Shown here: positions 43,039 to 52,333 of the stretch, one piece after another
How positions within the stretch are numbered: the first letter of the stretch is position 1
Layout of the letters: the number at the start of each line of letters is the position of its first letter
From: UMGS1649 sp045534225
Lineage (GTDB): Bacteria > Bacillota > Clostridia > TANB77 > CAG-465
Reading direction: 5' to 3'
DNA length: 64,000 nt
Assembly (NCBI GenBank): GCA_045534225.1
Contig: JAZSJJ010000004.1
Coordinates: 60,947 to 124,946 of the forward strand
Position numbers and translations under genes: made by a program
The notes under the pieces: generated by a model
The model's input: only the letters and a program-made list of their open reading frames with translations
The model's database searches: none
Told to the model about the DNA's origin: nothing

Positions 43039-44352
43039 TTATTTTAAATTAAAGAATGTATCTAATCCAAGATATTTAGCTTTGTCTCCCAATTCTTCTT
43101 CTATTCTTAGAAGTTGGTTGTATTTAGCAACTCTATCTGTTCTAGAAGGTGCACCTGTTTTAATTTGTCCTGCATTAAGACCAACAACAAGGTCTGCTAT
43201 TGTAGTATCTTCTGTTTCTCCAGAACGATGTGATACAACTGCTGTCATACCATTATCATTTGCAAGTTTAATTGCAGCTAAAGTTTCAGATATTGTTCCT
43301 ATTTGGTTAACTTTAATTAGTATTGAATTAGCAACTTTCTTTTCAATTCCTTTGTTAAGTCTTGATACGTTAGTTACGAATAAATCGTCACCAACAAGTT
43401 GTATTTTCTTACCTAATCTATCTGTAAGCACTTTCCAACCTTCCCAATCTTCTTCTGCTAAACCATCTTCTAGAGATATGATTGGATATTTTTCACACAT
43501 TTCTTCCCAGAATGCTACCATTTCTTCTACTGTAAACATTTCTCCAGTTTTCCAGAAGTAGTATGAACCTTCTTTTCCAGCTTTTTTAGCTTCTTCATAC
43601 ATTTCTGTTGCAGCAGCGTCAATTGCTATTCTAAAGTCTTTACCTGGAGTATATCCAGCTTTAGTTATTGCTTCAACTATATATTGTAATGCTTCTTCGT
43701 CTTTCTTTAAGTTTGGTGCAAATCCACCTTCATCACCAACTGCTGTGCTATATCCTTTAGCTTTAAGTACTGCTTTTAAGTTATGGAATACTTCTGCACA
43801 CCATCTTAAAGCCTCTCTAAAGTTAGGTGCTCCAACTGGCATTACCATAAATTCTTGAATATTAACACTATTATCTGCGTGTTTACCACCATTTAATATG
43901 TTCATCATTGGAACTGGAAGTGTTACACCTTCACCATCTCCAATATATGTGTGAATGCTAACTTCTTGTGCTTCTGCTGCAGCTCTCATAACTGCCATAG
44001 ATACGCCAAGTATTGCATTAGCACCAAGTTTTCCTTTATTGTCTGTTCCGTCTAGCTTGTTCATTAATGCATCTATTTCTTCTTGTTCTGTAGCATCCAT
44101 TCCAACAACTTCTTTTGCTATTATATCATTTACGTTTGAAACAGCTTTTAGAACTCCTTTACCAAGATATCTACTCTTATCTCCGTCTCTTAATTCTACA
44201 GCTTCAAATGCTCCTGTAGAAGCTCCAGAAGGTACTATTGCTCTACCTTTAGCTCCACATTCTAGTTTAACTTCTACTTCTACAGTAGGATTACCTCTTG
44301 AGTCTAAAACTTCTCTTGCGTGTACCTCTTTAATTCTCATATCTTTTTCCAT
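43039..44352 (-). CDS. eno: enolase
   Basis: Converts 2-phosphoglycerate to phosphoenolpyruvate; also a degradosome partner in Firmicutes. 437 residues. VLDSRGNPTVEVEV and PSGASTG near the start, metal ligands in the ISLEDGLAEEDW and LVGDDLFVTN regions, catalytic Lys in ILIKVNQIGT, and the signature SHRSGETEDTTIADL. The ATG at 44352 (AAGGAAG nine bases ahead) is kept; Met5 is an alternative. Last gene of the operon. Confidence 0.97.
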   Translation of the reverse strand: MEKDMRIKEVHAREVLDSRGNPTVEVEVKLECGAKGRAIVPSGASTGAFEAVELRDGDKSRYLGKGVLKAVSNVNDIIAKEVVGMDATEQEEIDALMNKLDGTDNKGKLGANAILGVSMAVMRAAAEAQEVSIHTYIGDGEGVTLPVPMMNILNGGKHADNSVNIQEFMVMPVGAPNFREALRWCAEVFHNLKAVLKAKGYSTAVGDEGGFAPNLKKDEEALQYIVEAITKAGYTPGKDFRIAIDAAATEMYEEAKKAGKEGSYYFWKTGEMFTVEEMVAFWEEMCEKYPIISLEDGLAEEDWEGWKVLTDRLGKKIQLVGDDLFVTNVSRLNKGIEKKVANSILIKVNQIGTISETLAAIKLANDNGMTAVVSHRSGETEDTTIADLVVGLNAGQIKTGAPSRTDRVAKYNQLLRIEEELGDKAKYLGLDTFFNLK

Positions 44353-44374
44353 AACCTATTACTTCCTTTCTATA

Positions 44375-45913
44375 TTACTTTACTAAAGAACGACCTGTCA
44401 TTTCTTTTGGTTTTGTAAGCCCCATTATATCTATTAATGTTGGAGATACATCTGTTAATGTCCCACATTCTACCTTTTCATATCTATCTGATACTACTAT
44501 GATTGGTACATCAAAAGTTGAATGGGATGTTATTACTTCACCTGTTACTAAATCTATCATCTGCTCACAGTTTCCATGGTCTGCAATTATTATTGCTTCT
44601 CCACCCATTTCAACTAGTTTATCTATAACTTTTCCAACACACTCATCAACAGCTTCAACTGCTTTTACCGCAGCATCAAAATCTCCAGTATGTCCAACCA
44701 TATCTCCATTTGCGAAGTTTACAATTATTACATCATGTTTCTTAGCATCGATTTCTGCTACTAATCTATCTGTAACTTCATATGCAGACATTTCCGGTTT
44801 TAGATCATACGTTGCAACTTTTGGCGATGGGACAAGAATTCTAGATTCTCCATTGAATTCTTTTTCTTCTCCACCATTAAAGAAGAATGTAACGTGGGCA
44901 TATTTTTCTGTTTCTGCTATTCTAAGTTGTGTGTATCCACGTTTAGATAAAAACTCACCTAAAGTTTCTTTTATTTCTTCTTTTCTAAATGCAACTTTAA
45001 CTGTATCTAGGGTTTCTTCATATTCTGTCATACCAACATACATTAGATTAGTAAGTTTACCTGTTTTTCTAGTAAATCCAGTAAAGTTTGTATCCTTAAA
45101 TGCATGAGATATTTCTCTTGCTCTATCTGGTCTAAAGTTTGCAAATATTACTGCATCTCCTGATTCTACCAAGGCTAGTGGCTTATCTTCATCATCTACT
45201 ATAACTACTGGTTTTACAAACTCATCGAATTCTTGACATTCATACGAATTTTCTAACGCTCTTTCAGCAGATTTAAAGTGTTTACCTTCACCTATAGTTA
45301 ATGCATCATATGCAAGTTCTACTCTATCCCAACGCTTGTCTCTATCCATCACGTAGTATCTACCACATATACTTGCCACTTTACCTACTTCTAGTTCTTT
45401 ACATTTATTTTCTAACGCTCTCATATATTCCACACCTGATGTTGGAGGTGTATCTCTTCCATCCATAAACGCGTGAATATATACCTTAGATATTCCTTCT
45501 CTTTTAGCAAGTTCAAGTAGCGCATAAAAATGTTCTATATGCGAATGAACTCCGCCATCAGATAGAAGTCCAAATATATGTAACTTACTATTTTTTTCTT
45601 TAACATGGTTTACTGCATCTAAAAGCACTTTATTCTTAAAGAACTCACCTGTTCTTATCTTCTCAGATATTAAAGTTAAGTCTTGATAAATAACCCTACC
45701 AGCACCTATACTCATATGTCCAACTTCAGAATTTCCCATTTGGCCTTCTGGAAGTCCTACACTAAGTCCACTTGTCTTTAAAGATGCATTTGGATATTTA
45801 GCAAACAACTTATCTAGATTTGGTGTGTTTGCTGCTTTAAATGCATTACCTCTTTCATCCTCATTTATGCCAACGCCATCTAATACCATTAGCACATACT
45901 GTTTATCCTTCAT
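44375..45913 (-). CDS. gpmI: 2,3-bisphosphoglycerate-independent phosphoglycerate mutase
   Basis: Interconverts 3- and 2-phosphoglycerate using two Mn ions. 512 residues, family length. Nucleophile S62 in GNSEVGHMSIG, HIFGLLSDGGVHSH, DGRDTPP (about 150), ADHGNCEQM (near 455) and HSTFDVP metal ligands. Activity in relatives is pH- and Mn-dependent, which ties it to sporulation. Between tpiA and eno. Confidence 0.97.
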   Translation of the reverse strand: MKDKQYVLMVLDGVGINEDERGNAFKAANTPNLDKLFAKYPNASLKTSGLSVGLPEGQMGNSEVGHMSIGAGRVIYQDLTLISEKIRTGEFFKNKVLLDAVNHVKEKNSKLHIFGLLSDGGVHSHIEHFYALLELAKREGISKVYIHAFMDGRDTPPTSGVEYMRALENKCKELEVGKVASICGRYYVMDRDKRWDRVELAYDALTIGEGKHFKSAERALENSYECQEFDEFVKPVVIVDDEDKPLALVESGDAVIFANFRPDRAREISHAFKDTNFTGFTRKTGKLTNLMYVGMTEYEETLDTVKVAFRKEEIKETLGEFLSKRGYTQLRIAETEKYAHVTFFFNGGEEKEFNGESRILVPSPKVATYDLKPEMSAYEVTDRLVAEIDAKKHDVIIVNFANGDMVGHTGDFDAAVKAVEAVDECVGKVIDKLVEMGGEAIIIADHGNCEQMIDLVTGEVITSHSTFDVPIIVVSDRYEKVECGTLTDVSPTLIDIMGLTKPKEMTGRSLVK

Positions 45914-45926
45914 ATTTTCTCCCTTA

Positions 45927-46679
45927 CTATCTTGCAGCTTTTATTATATTAGTAAATGTTGGTTTTAAGCTTGCACCACCAACTAGTGCGCCATCAATGT
46001 TTGGCATTTCAAATAACTCTTTTGCATTAGCATCATTTACGCTTCCGCCATATTGTATTCTAACATTATCTGCTACATTTAATCCATACATTTTAGCTAC
46101 GTTATATCTAATGTGTGAACACATTTCTTCTGCTTGTTCTTTTGTAGCTGTCTTACCAGTACCTATTGCCCATATTGGTTCATACGCTATTATTATTTTA
46201 TCTACAAATCTTACATCAATGCTTTCCATTGCTTTTCTTACTTGTTTTTCTATTTTTTCTAAATGAACATTCGCTTCTCTTTCGTCTAATGTTTCTCCAA
46301 CACATATTACTGGAGTTATTCCATTTTCTAAAAGAACTTTTGCTTTCTTGTTTACAGTTTCATCTGTTTCATTAAAGTATTGTCTTCTTTCGCTATGACC
46401 AATTATACAGTACTTAACACCAGTTTCTTTAAGCATTTCTACGCTTATTTCACCTGTATATGCACCTCTTGGTTCAAAGTGAACATTTTGTGCTGCAATA
46501 CCGATATATTCGTTATCTCTTACAGCATCCATACTTGCCCATAGTGCTGTATATGGTACCGCAAAGCCAACTTCAACTTCACCATCTTTTACTTCAACTG
46601 ACATAAATCTTAAAAAGTTTTTAGCTTCTTCAGCTGTCATGTTCATTTTCCAATTTCCAATTACAACTTTTTTACGCAT
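45927..46679 (-). CDS. tpiA: triose-phosphate isomerase
   Basis: Interconverts dihydroxyacetone phosphate and glyceraldehyde-3-phosphate. 250 residues, TIM barrel. GNWKMN with the catalytic Lys near residue 11-13, His95-type residue in CIIGHSERR, catalytic Glu in IAYEPIWAIGTGKTA (about 165), and the phosphate-binding YGGSVND near 210. 10 bases downstream of the unknown membrane protein gene. Confidence 0.97.
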   Translation of the reverse strand: MRKKVVIGNWKMNMTAEEAKNFLRFMSVEVKDGEVEVGFAVPYTALWASMDAVRDNEYIGIAAQNVHFEPRGAYTGEISVEMLKETGVKYCIIGHSERRQYFNETDETVNKKAKVLLENGITPVICVGETLDEREANVHLEKIEKQVRKAMESIDVRFVDKIIIAYEPIWAIGTGKTATKEQAEEMCSHIRYNVAKMYGLNVADNVRIQYGGSVNDANAKELFEMPNIDGALVGGASLKPTFTNIIKAAR

Positions 46680-46689
46680 ATCTTACTCC

Positions 46690-47163
46690 TTATTTAACAC
46701 ACTCTTTCATTTCCAAATCTTGTACCCAATTAGGTGTTAAAGATTTATTTGCAAATGTAAAATACAATTTACCTTTAGAATCTAAACTCCATTCTCCCAT
46801 CCAGAATGATGGATAGATTAGTTCTAGATAATCCCAATCAGACGATTCAAACATCTTGTTGATTTTATCTATTTCTAATTTTAACTCTTCCTCTGAAGTT
46901 ATACTTCCATCTAAAAACTTAGAAGCTACTGTTTGTTCTATATTGTTATATACATCTTCAAACTCTTCCATGTTTCCTTCTTCTTCATACTGAGCCTTAA
47001 TACTTAGCATTTGTTCTTCTGTAAGAGTTTCTGTATTTTCTGCATTAGGAATAATGTTATTAGTCTCTTTTTTATCCCCTGAAAGCATCAAAATACTTAC
47101 AGCGATAATTATTATCGCCGCAAGTATCATATAAACATATTTATTTGATGCTAAATTCTTCAT
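46690..47163 (-). CDS. unknown single-pass membrane protein inside the glycolysis operon
   Basis: 157 residues: basic start, one membrane helix (about 9-28), then an extracytoplasmic part with a helical, acidic segment (about 45-115) and a short aromatic C-terminal region (YLELIYPSFWMGEWSLDSKGKLYF split by turns). Good spacing to both neighbours (15 bases after pgk, 10 before tpiA), so it is a regular member of the message. No family recognised. Its place among glycolytic enzymes does not prove a metabolic role. Confidence 0.72.
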   Translation of the reverse strand: MKNLASNKYVYMILAAIIIIAVSILMLSGDKKETNNIIPNAENTETLTEEQMLSIKAQYEEEGNMEEFEDVYNNIEQTVASKFLDGSITSEEELKLEIDKINKMFESSDWDYLELIYPSFWMGEWSLDSKGKLYFTFANKSLTPNWVQDLEMKECVK

Positions 47164-47178
47164 TTAATTCTCCTACAT

Positions 47179-48357
47179 TTATTTGTCATTTAGAGCAACT
47201 ATTCCTGGAAGTTCTTTTCCTTCCATAAATTCTAGTGATGCTCCACCACCTGTTGATACATGTGTCATTTCTTGTTCAAGGCCAGCTTTAGCAACTGCTG
47301 ATGCGCTGTCTCCACCACCAATTATTGTTTCAGCATTAGATTCTGCCATAGCTTTTGCTACTGCATTTGTTCCAGTTGCAAATTTCTTAAACTCGAATAC
47401 TCCAACTGGTCCATTCCATACAACTGTTCCAGCACCTTTAATTACTTCTGTAAATAGTTCTATAGACTTAGGTCCAATATCCATACCTTGGTATCCATCA
47501 GGAATGTTCATAGATTCTACTACTATGCTATCTGCATCTTCTGCAAATTCTGTGGCAGCTACTGTATCTACTGGAAGTACAACTTTTACATTCTTTTCCT
47601 TAGCCTTAGCAAGTATTTCTTTAGCTACTTCTATCTTGTCCTCTTCTAAGATAGAGTTACCAATATTTCCACCTAAAGCTTTAACGAATGTGTATGTCAT
47701 TCCACCACCTATTATTATTGTATCTACTTTTTCTAATAGGTTTAGTAGCACTGCTATTTTAGAAGAAACTTTAGCTCCACCAATAATTGCTACTAGTGGT
47801 CTTTTAGGATTATCTATTGCATCTCCTAATGCTTTAAGTTCTTTTTCTATTAAGAAACCACATACTGCTGGTAAGTGTTTTGCAACACCTTCAGTAGAAG
47901 CATGTGCTCTATGTGCAGTTCCAAATGCATCATTTACATAGATATCTGCTAAAGATGCTAATTCTTTTGCAAACATTTCATCATTTGCTTCTTCTTCAGC
48001 AAATCTTCTAACATTTTCTAGTAATACTACATCACCAGGTTTCATATTAGAGATAACGGCTTTAGCGTTATCTCCAATTATTTCTGGTATAAGTGTTACT
48101 TCTTTTTCTAGGTACTCTCCAAGTCTTGTTGCAACTGGAGCTATTGAAAGTTTTTCTTTAGTCTTACCTATGTGAGAACAAAGAATTACTTTCGCATTAT
48201 TATTTATTAAATACTTAATAGTATTTAAAGATTCTCTAATTCTTTTATCGTTAGTTATTGTAGTTTTTGTTTCCAAATCTAATGGAACGTTAAAGTCTAC
48301 TCTAACTAATACTCTTTTATTAGATACATCAATATCTCTAACACTTTTTTTATTCAT
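47179..48357 (-). CDS. pgk: phosphoglycerate kinase
   Basis: Makes ATP from 1,3-bisphosphoglycerate. 392 residues, normal length. RVDFNVPLD at the start, the HIGKTK and basic patch R residues that bind substrate, the hinge and the nucleotide site GGAKVSSKIAVL (about 198-210), and the C-terminal VSTGGGASLEFMEG. Follows gapA by 26 bases. Confidence 0.97.
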   Translation of the reverse strand: MNKKSVRDIDVSNKRVLVRVDFNVPLDLETKTTITNDKRIRESLNTIKYLINNNAKVILCSHIGKTKEKLSIAPVATRLGEYLEKEVTLIPEIIGDNAKAVISNMKPGDVVLLENVRRFAEEEANDEMFAKELASLADIYVNDAFGTAHRAHASTEGVAKHLPAVCGFLIEKELKALGDAIDNPKRPLVAIIGGAKVSSKIAVLLNLLEKVDTIIIGGGMTYTFVKALGGNIGNSILEEDKIEVAKEILAKAKEKNVKVVLPVDTVAATEFAEDADSIVVESMNIPDGYQGMDIGPKSIELFTEVIKGAGTVVWNGPVGVFEFKKFATGTNAVAKAMAESNAETIIGGGDSASAVAKAGLEQEMTHVSTGGGASLEFMEGKELPGIVALNDK

Positions 48358-48383
48358 ATATTTTTATCCTCTTAAACAACCTC

Positions 48384-49394
48384 TTATTTATTATCTACTC
48401 CATACATATGTACTATTAAATCTAATAGTTTGTTTGAGTAACCCCATTCGTTATCATACCAAGCAACTAGTTTTACGAATGTATCAGATAAAGCAATACC
48501 TGCTTTAACATCAAATATACTTGTATGTGGATCGTGTATAAAGTCTGATGATACAACTGCATCTTCAGTGTATGACATTATACCTTTCATACTTCCATCA
48601 CAAGCTTCTTTAACTGCAGCTACTATTTCATCATAAGTTGCTGGAGTTTTTAATCTACAAGTTAAGTCTACTACAGATACATCTAGAGTTGGAACTCTGA
48701 ATGACATACCAGTAAGTTTACCATTTAATTCTGGTATAACTTTACCAACAGCTTTAGCTGCTCCTGTAGATGAAGGTATAATATTGTAAGTTGCTGCTCT
48801 TCCACCTCTCCAATCTTTGTTAGATGGTCCATCAACTGTTTTTTGAGTTGCTGTTACAGAGTGAACCGTAGTCATTAATCCTTCTTCTATTCCAAATTTA
48901 TCGTTTACAACTTTAGCAAGAGGTGCTAAACAGTTTGTTGTACAAGATGCGTTAGATACTACTACCATATCTTTAGTATAAGTATCTTCATTTACACCCA
49001 TAACAAACATAGGTGAGCTATCTTTTGCTGGTGCAGAGATAACTATCTTTTTAGCTCCACCTGTTAAGTGAGCTGATGCTTTTTCATAAGTTGTGAATAC
49101 ACCAGATGATTCAACAATGTATTCTGCGCCTGTATCTTTCCAAGGTATTTCGTTTGGATCTTTGCAGTTGTATACCATTATTTTCTTTCCATCTACAACT
49201 AAAGCTCCATCTTCTATTTTAACTTCTTTATTTAGTCTTCCATGTATTGTATCGTATTCTAACATGTACTTCATGTATTCTAGATCTATAAAAGGATCAT
49301 TTACTGCTACTACATCTACATTTTCCCTTTCTAGCGATGCTCTCATTACTAATCTTCCGATTCTTCCGAATCCATTAATTCCAACTTTTATCAT
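48384..49394 (-). CDS. gapA: glyceraldehyde-3-phosphate dehydrogenase, type I
   Basis: NAD-dependent oxidation and phosphorylation of glyceraldehyde-3-phosphate. 336 residues. N-terminal GINGFGRIGRLVMR NAD loop, D33-type residue in VNDPF (NAD preference), catalytic Cys151 in NASCTTNCLAP and the DNEWGYSNKLLDL end. First gene of the operon; good AGGAGG. No CggR-like regulator gene precedes it, unlike in Bacillus. Confidence 0.97.
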   Translation of the reverse strand: MIKVGINGFGRIGRLVMRASLERENVDVVAVNDPFIDLEYMKYMLEYDTIHGRLNKEVKIEDGALVVDGKKIMVYNCKDPNEIPWKDTGAEYIVESSGVFTTYEKASAHLTGGAKKIVISAPAKDSSPMFVMGVNEDTYTKDMVVVSNASCTTNCLAPLAKVVNDKFGIEEGLMTTVHSVTATQKTVDGPSNKDWRGGRAATYNIIPSSTGAAKAVGKVIPELNGKLTGMSFRVPTLDVSVVDLTCRLKTPATYDEIVAAVKEACDGSMKGIMSYTEDAVVSSDFIHDPHTSIFDVKAGIALSDTFVKLVAWYDNEWGYSNKLLDLIVHMYGVDNK

Positions 49395-49423
49395 ATAAAA
49401 ACCTCCTTAAATTGGCTAACTAT

Positions 49424-49452
49424 ATTTTATATCACTAATATTTATTTTGCAA
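49424..49452 (-). promoter_or_regulatory. sigma-A promoter of the gapA-eno operon
   Basis: TTGCAA, 17-base spacer, TAAAAT on the minus strand. Confidence 0.7.
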
Positions 49453-49468
49453 TAGTTGTGGGAATTTT

Positions 49469-49490
49469 ATAACTTATTTTTTTAAGTTAT
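49469..49490. promoter_or_regulatory. inverted repeat upstream of the gapA promoter
   Basis: ATAACTTA and TAAGTTAT (49469-49476, 49483-49490) separated by six T, just upstream of the -35. Could be an operator or activator site; AT-only flanks limit the weight. Confidence 0.3.
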
Positions 49491-49512
49491 TTTTTGTGAC
49501 ATTTTACACACA

Positions 49513-49542
49513 AAAAACAGGGCATATTTCATCCCTGTTTTT
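49513..49542 (-). terminator. terminator after the Mrr-type nuclease gene
   Basis: Ten-bp stem AAAAACAGGG with CCCTGTTTTT, ten-base loop, T run on the minus strand. Confidence 0.82.
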
Positions 49543-49546
49543 GTGT

Positions 49547-51427
49547 TTATATCTTTACTTTTATTTGGTATCTCCCTAGAATTTGCTTTTTGTATTCTTC
49601 TATTTTCTTTCCATCAACAAGTTCAATATTATTCGCTTTAGCAAGTTCTTTAGCAGATTGAGTAAATGCATTGTTAGTAATAACAATACCCTTATTTGCT
49701 TTATACATAGCTATTGCGGCTACTATTTCTTGAACAGCTGCATTTCCTACATGACTACTATAATATTTTGCTTGAATAACATATTTATAGTTATCTTTTG
49801 TTGCTATAACATCTGCACCTTGATCTCCACTCTTTTTAGTAACTTTTTCTATTGTATAACCAAGTCTTTTATATAGATTTGCAACATAGTTTTCAAAATC
49901 ATAACCAGTTTTAATATTATCCAAACTTAGCTCTAATTCTTCTCTATTCTTTTCTTTAGATAAATCTCCTTTAAGAAGTCTGTCTCTTTCTTCTTTGAGG
50001 TCTTCAATATACTTCTGCTCTTCTATTATTGCTATTTTTTCAGAAGCCTCCATTAATATTTCATCTATGTTCGTCATTATATCGAATTTAAGACTTGTTT
50101 TCATTTTTTCTTGTTTTTTAAGAATATTTGCAATACCTATTATTTGACCTTCTCTGTTAAAATCTATAAGATTAGCAACTATATAATCTATCAGTTGTTC
50201 TTTAGTTTCAATAACAGCATCCGAGTCAATATTATATTTTTCAGCTAGTTTCTTTCTTTTTGCTAATTCTATTATCGTCCACCAATCTGTTTCTTCTAAT
50301 TTATCTTTGAATGATTTGATATATAAATTTGTATAAAGAGTATACATCTTATTTACAATACTTTCATCTGTCATCTTTGCTTCATACATATTGTTATATA
50401 TTGTGAATAATTCTTTGTTATTTTCAAATTCTGTTAAGTTGTCACAGGCTTTTATCATATCTATTAATAAACATGTATATCCAAATATAGGTTTACATTT
50501 CCCTGAGAGCTTATAAGATTTATCTCCAGCAGCCAATTTTATCACATTATTTGTTGTTAAATACTCATTTAGCTGTATATAATAGTTATCATATTTAGTC
50601 TTTATTTCTATTTTCAATTCATCAGTATCCAATCCATCGATAAGTTTGTTCTCATTTTTATCCTTATTATTCAAAACACATTTCGATTTGTATATATCAA
50701 ATATTCCGTGTATTTTAATTCCTTCTTTTTTAATCTTAATATCCCCTAATACAAAATCCCATAATAGTGTTTTAACTGCATTTTTAGAATAGTTTTTTAA
50801 TGAAACATTAATTTCATGCCTTTTATCTAAAATCTTAGAGTATAGACATAATATTTCTGGATTGTCTAATATTTTCTTCGTATATTTTTCTATTATTTTT
50901 TCCTTTTCTTTCTCATACACTTTATGTTTTTGTTCTAGAATATTTTTTTGTAATATTTTATTTTCCTCTTCTTTTTGTTTCTTTTCTTCTGCTATTTTTT
51001 CTTCTTTTTCTTTCTCCAGTTCTTTTTGCTTATCTCTTAATGCGGTGTTGTTTTTGCTTATTTCCACTTCAATCTTTCGTCTTTTAATCAATACCACCCA
51101 TTTATATAGAAAATAAAGTGAAACAAGTAAAAAAATCCAGCTTAAGCTTGGTATATTAATAATTAGTCCTATAAACGCAAAACAGCATGTATAAAACGAA
51201 TAATTTTCAATTACTTTTTCATACTTAGCTTTCAGTTCCATTCCACAAAATTCGCATTTACCATCTATATATTTACTTTGTTTGTGACAATTATTGCAAA
51301 GTATGGTAGTTTTATCAAAATTATTTTTTAATATTTCATCATATTCTTTTTCTACTTTCTTTATACATATTTTATATATAATCCATCCAGTTGTAGCAAA
51401 CATCACAGAATAAATCAACCAAACCAT
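49547..51427 (-). CDS. membrane-anchored Mrr-type restriction endonuclease-like protein
   Basis: 626 residues. One membrane helix at 1-20, a zinc-ribbon (CNNC...CEFC, about 44-59), two more membrane helices (about 72-112), a long Lys/Glu coiled coil (about 115-185), a helical middle domain, and a C-terminal Mrr_cat nuclease domain (about 500-615). The nuclease motif is present: E512, D539 in DQGADV, and Q552-A-K554. Mrr enzymes cut modified or foreign DNA; membrane-anchored Mrr fusions are known but their targets are unclear. Monocistronic. No methyltransferase nearby. Confidence 0.8.
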   Translation of the reverse strand: MVWLIYSVMFATTGWIIYKICIKKVEKEYDEILKNNFDKTTILCNNCHKQSKYIDGKCEFCGMELKAKYEKVIENYSFYTCCFAFIGLIINIPSLSWIFLLVSLYFLYKWVVLIKRRKIEVEISKNNTALRDKQKELEKEKEEKIAEEKKQKEEENKILQKNILEQKHKVYEKEKEKIIEKYTKKILDNPEILCLYSKILDKRHEINVSLKNYSKNAVKTLLWDFVLGDIKIKKEGIKIHGIFDIYKSKCVLNNKDKNENKLIDGLDTDELKIEIKTKYDNYYIQLNEYLTTNNVIKLAAGDKSYKLSGKCKPIFGYTCLLIDMIKACDNLTEFENNKELFTIYNNMYEAKMTDESIVNKMYTLYTNLYIKSFKDKLEETDWWTIIELAKRKKLAEKYNIDSDAVIETKEQLIDYIVANLIDFNREGQIIGIANILKKQEKMKTSLKFDIMTNIDEILMEASEKIAIIEEQKYIEDLKEERDRLLKGDLSKEKNREELELSLDNIKTGYDFENYVANLYKRLGYTIEKVTKKSGDQGADVIATKDNYKYVIQAKYYSSHVGNAAVQEIVAAIAMYKANKGIVITNNAFTQSAKELAKANNIELVDGKKIEEYKKQILGRYQIKVKI

Positions 51428-51479
51428 TCTTTATCCTCCTAAATTATACCCATATTATACTACTCTTTAATGTAAAATA

Positions 51480-51508
51480 AAAGTAACAGATATAATTTCC
51501 GTTACTTT
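51480..51508 (-). terminator. terminator after the 267-residue gene
   Basis: Eleven-bp stem with one G-U pair (51480-51490 with 51498-51508), seven-base loop, TTATTTT on the minus strand. Confidence 0.75.
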
Positions 51509-51514
51509 ACATTT

Positions 51515-52318
51515 TTAATAATTTATTTGTTCTACTTCTATAAGATAATATGACTTGCCGTCTTTCTTTAATGTATATCTTAGAACTGGCATTTCGTCTC
51601 TATGGTCATTTATCCATATTTCTTCTTTTTCCATATCTTCATAATTATCAAAAACATGTACTAAATCATGCCCATTTTTATCTCCTATTATTACCTGTAC
51701 TTTTGTGTTTTCAAAATCTATATCTCCATATTCGTCTGTAACTACACTGTCTTCATCATAGTTGTATACTCCAGATAACATATATGTATATACATAATAG
51801 TAATCTTTTGTTTCTGTTGCATTCATTAATATTTGTTTGCTAAATATTCCAACATATCCTAAAGGTATTACAGAATATGATTTAGATTCCTCATCGTAGA
51901 AGAATATTGATTTACTTACATCTGGTTCTGTTACTTCTTTAGTATTTATCTTTGCATCTTTACCAAATATCTTCTTTACATATTTATTTACATTAGCTTC
52001 AGAATAATCAAAATCTTCTTCATCCATCATTTTTTGAAGTGTTGCATCCATTATGAAAAAGCTTGAAAATGGAGCTATTTCTTCATAATATATTTTAGGT
52101 ATAAAGTTATATAATTCCTCTCTCATAGCTTTTGTTACATCTTTTTCATCATCTTCTATTTTAGATGGTGCTTTACCTGTAAGCTCACCAGTGCTACTGT
52201 TATTGTTTGTAACATTATTTACTGGTGGTTCTTCTCCTCCTGTAAATATTATTACGCCAAGACAAACAACAACTATTAATATAACTATAGCTATTATTGT
52301 TATTTTCTTCTTATCCAT
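51515..52318 (-). CDS. unknown membrane-anchored extracytoplasmic protein
   Basis: 267 residues: KKK start, one membrane helix (about 6-26), Asn/Ser/Thr-rich linker (about 30-50) and an acidic, Tyr-rich globular part to the end. No lipobox Cys, so it is a bitopic protein rather than a lipoprotein. No family recognised. It is 15 bases downstream of the thermonuclease gene and probably on the same message. Confidence 0.72.
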   Translation of the reverse strand: MDKKKITIIAIVILIVVVCLGVIIFTGGEEPPVNNVTNNNSSTGELTGKAPSKIEDDEKDVTKAMREELYNFIPKIYYEEIAPFSSFFIMDATLQKMMDEEDFDYSEANVNKYVKKIFGKDAKINTKEVTEPDVSKSIFFYDEESKSYSVIPLGYVGIFSKQILMNATETKDYYYVYTYMLSGVYNYDEDSVVTDEYGDIDFENTKVQVIIGDKNGHDLVHVFDNYEDMEKEEIWINDHRDEMPVLRYTLKKDGKSYYLIEVEQINY

Positions 52319-52333
52319 ATATTCTCCTTTATT

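Noticed and set aside
44499..45107. 202-codon open frame opposite gpmI
   Set aside because: Shadow of a conserved coding gene with no initiation signals.
47183..47941. 252-codon open frame on the plus strand
   Set aside because: Antisense to pgk with no ribosome site or promoter; low-complexity Ser/Thr/Ala translation.
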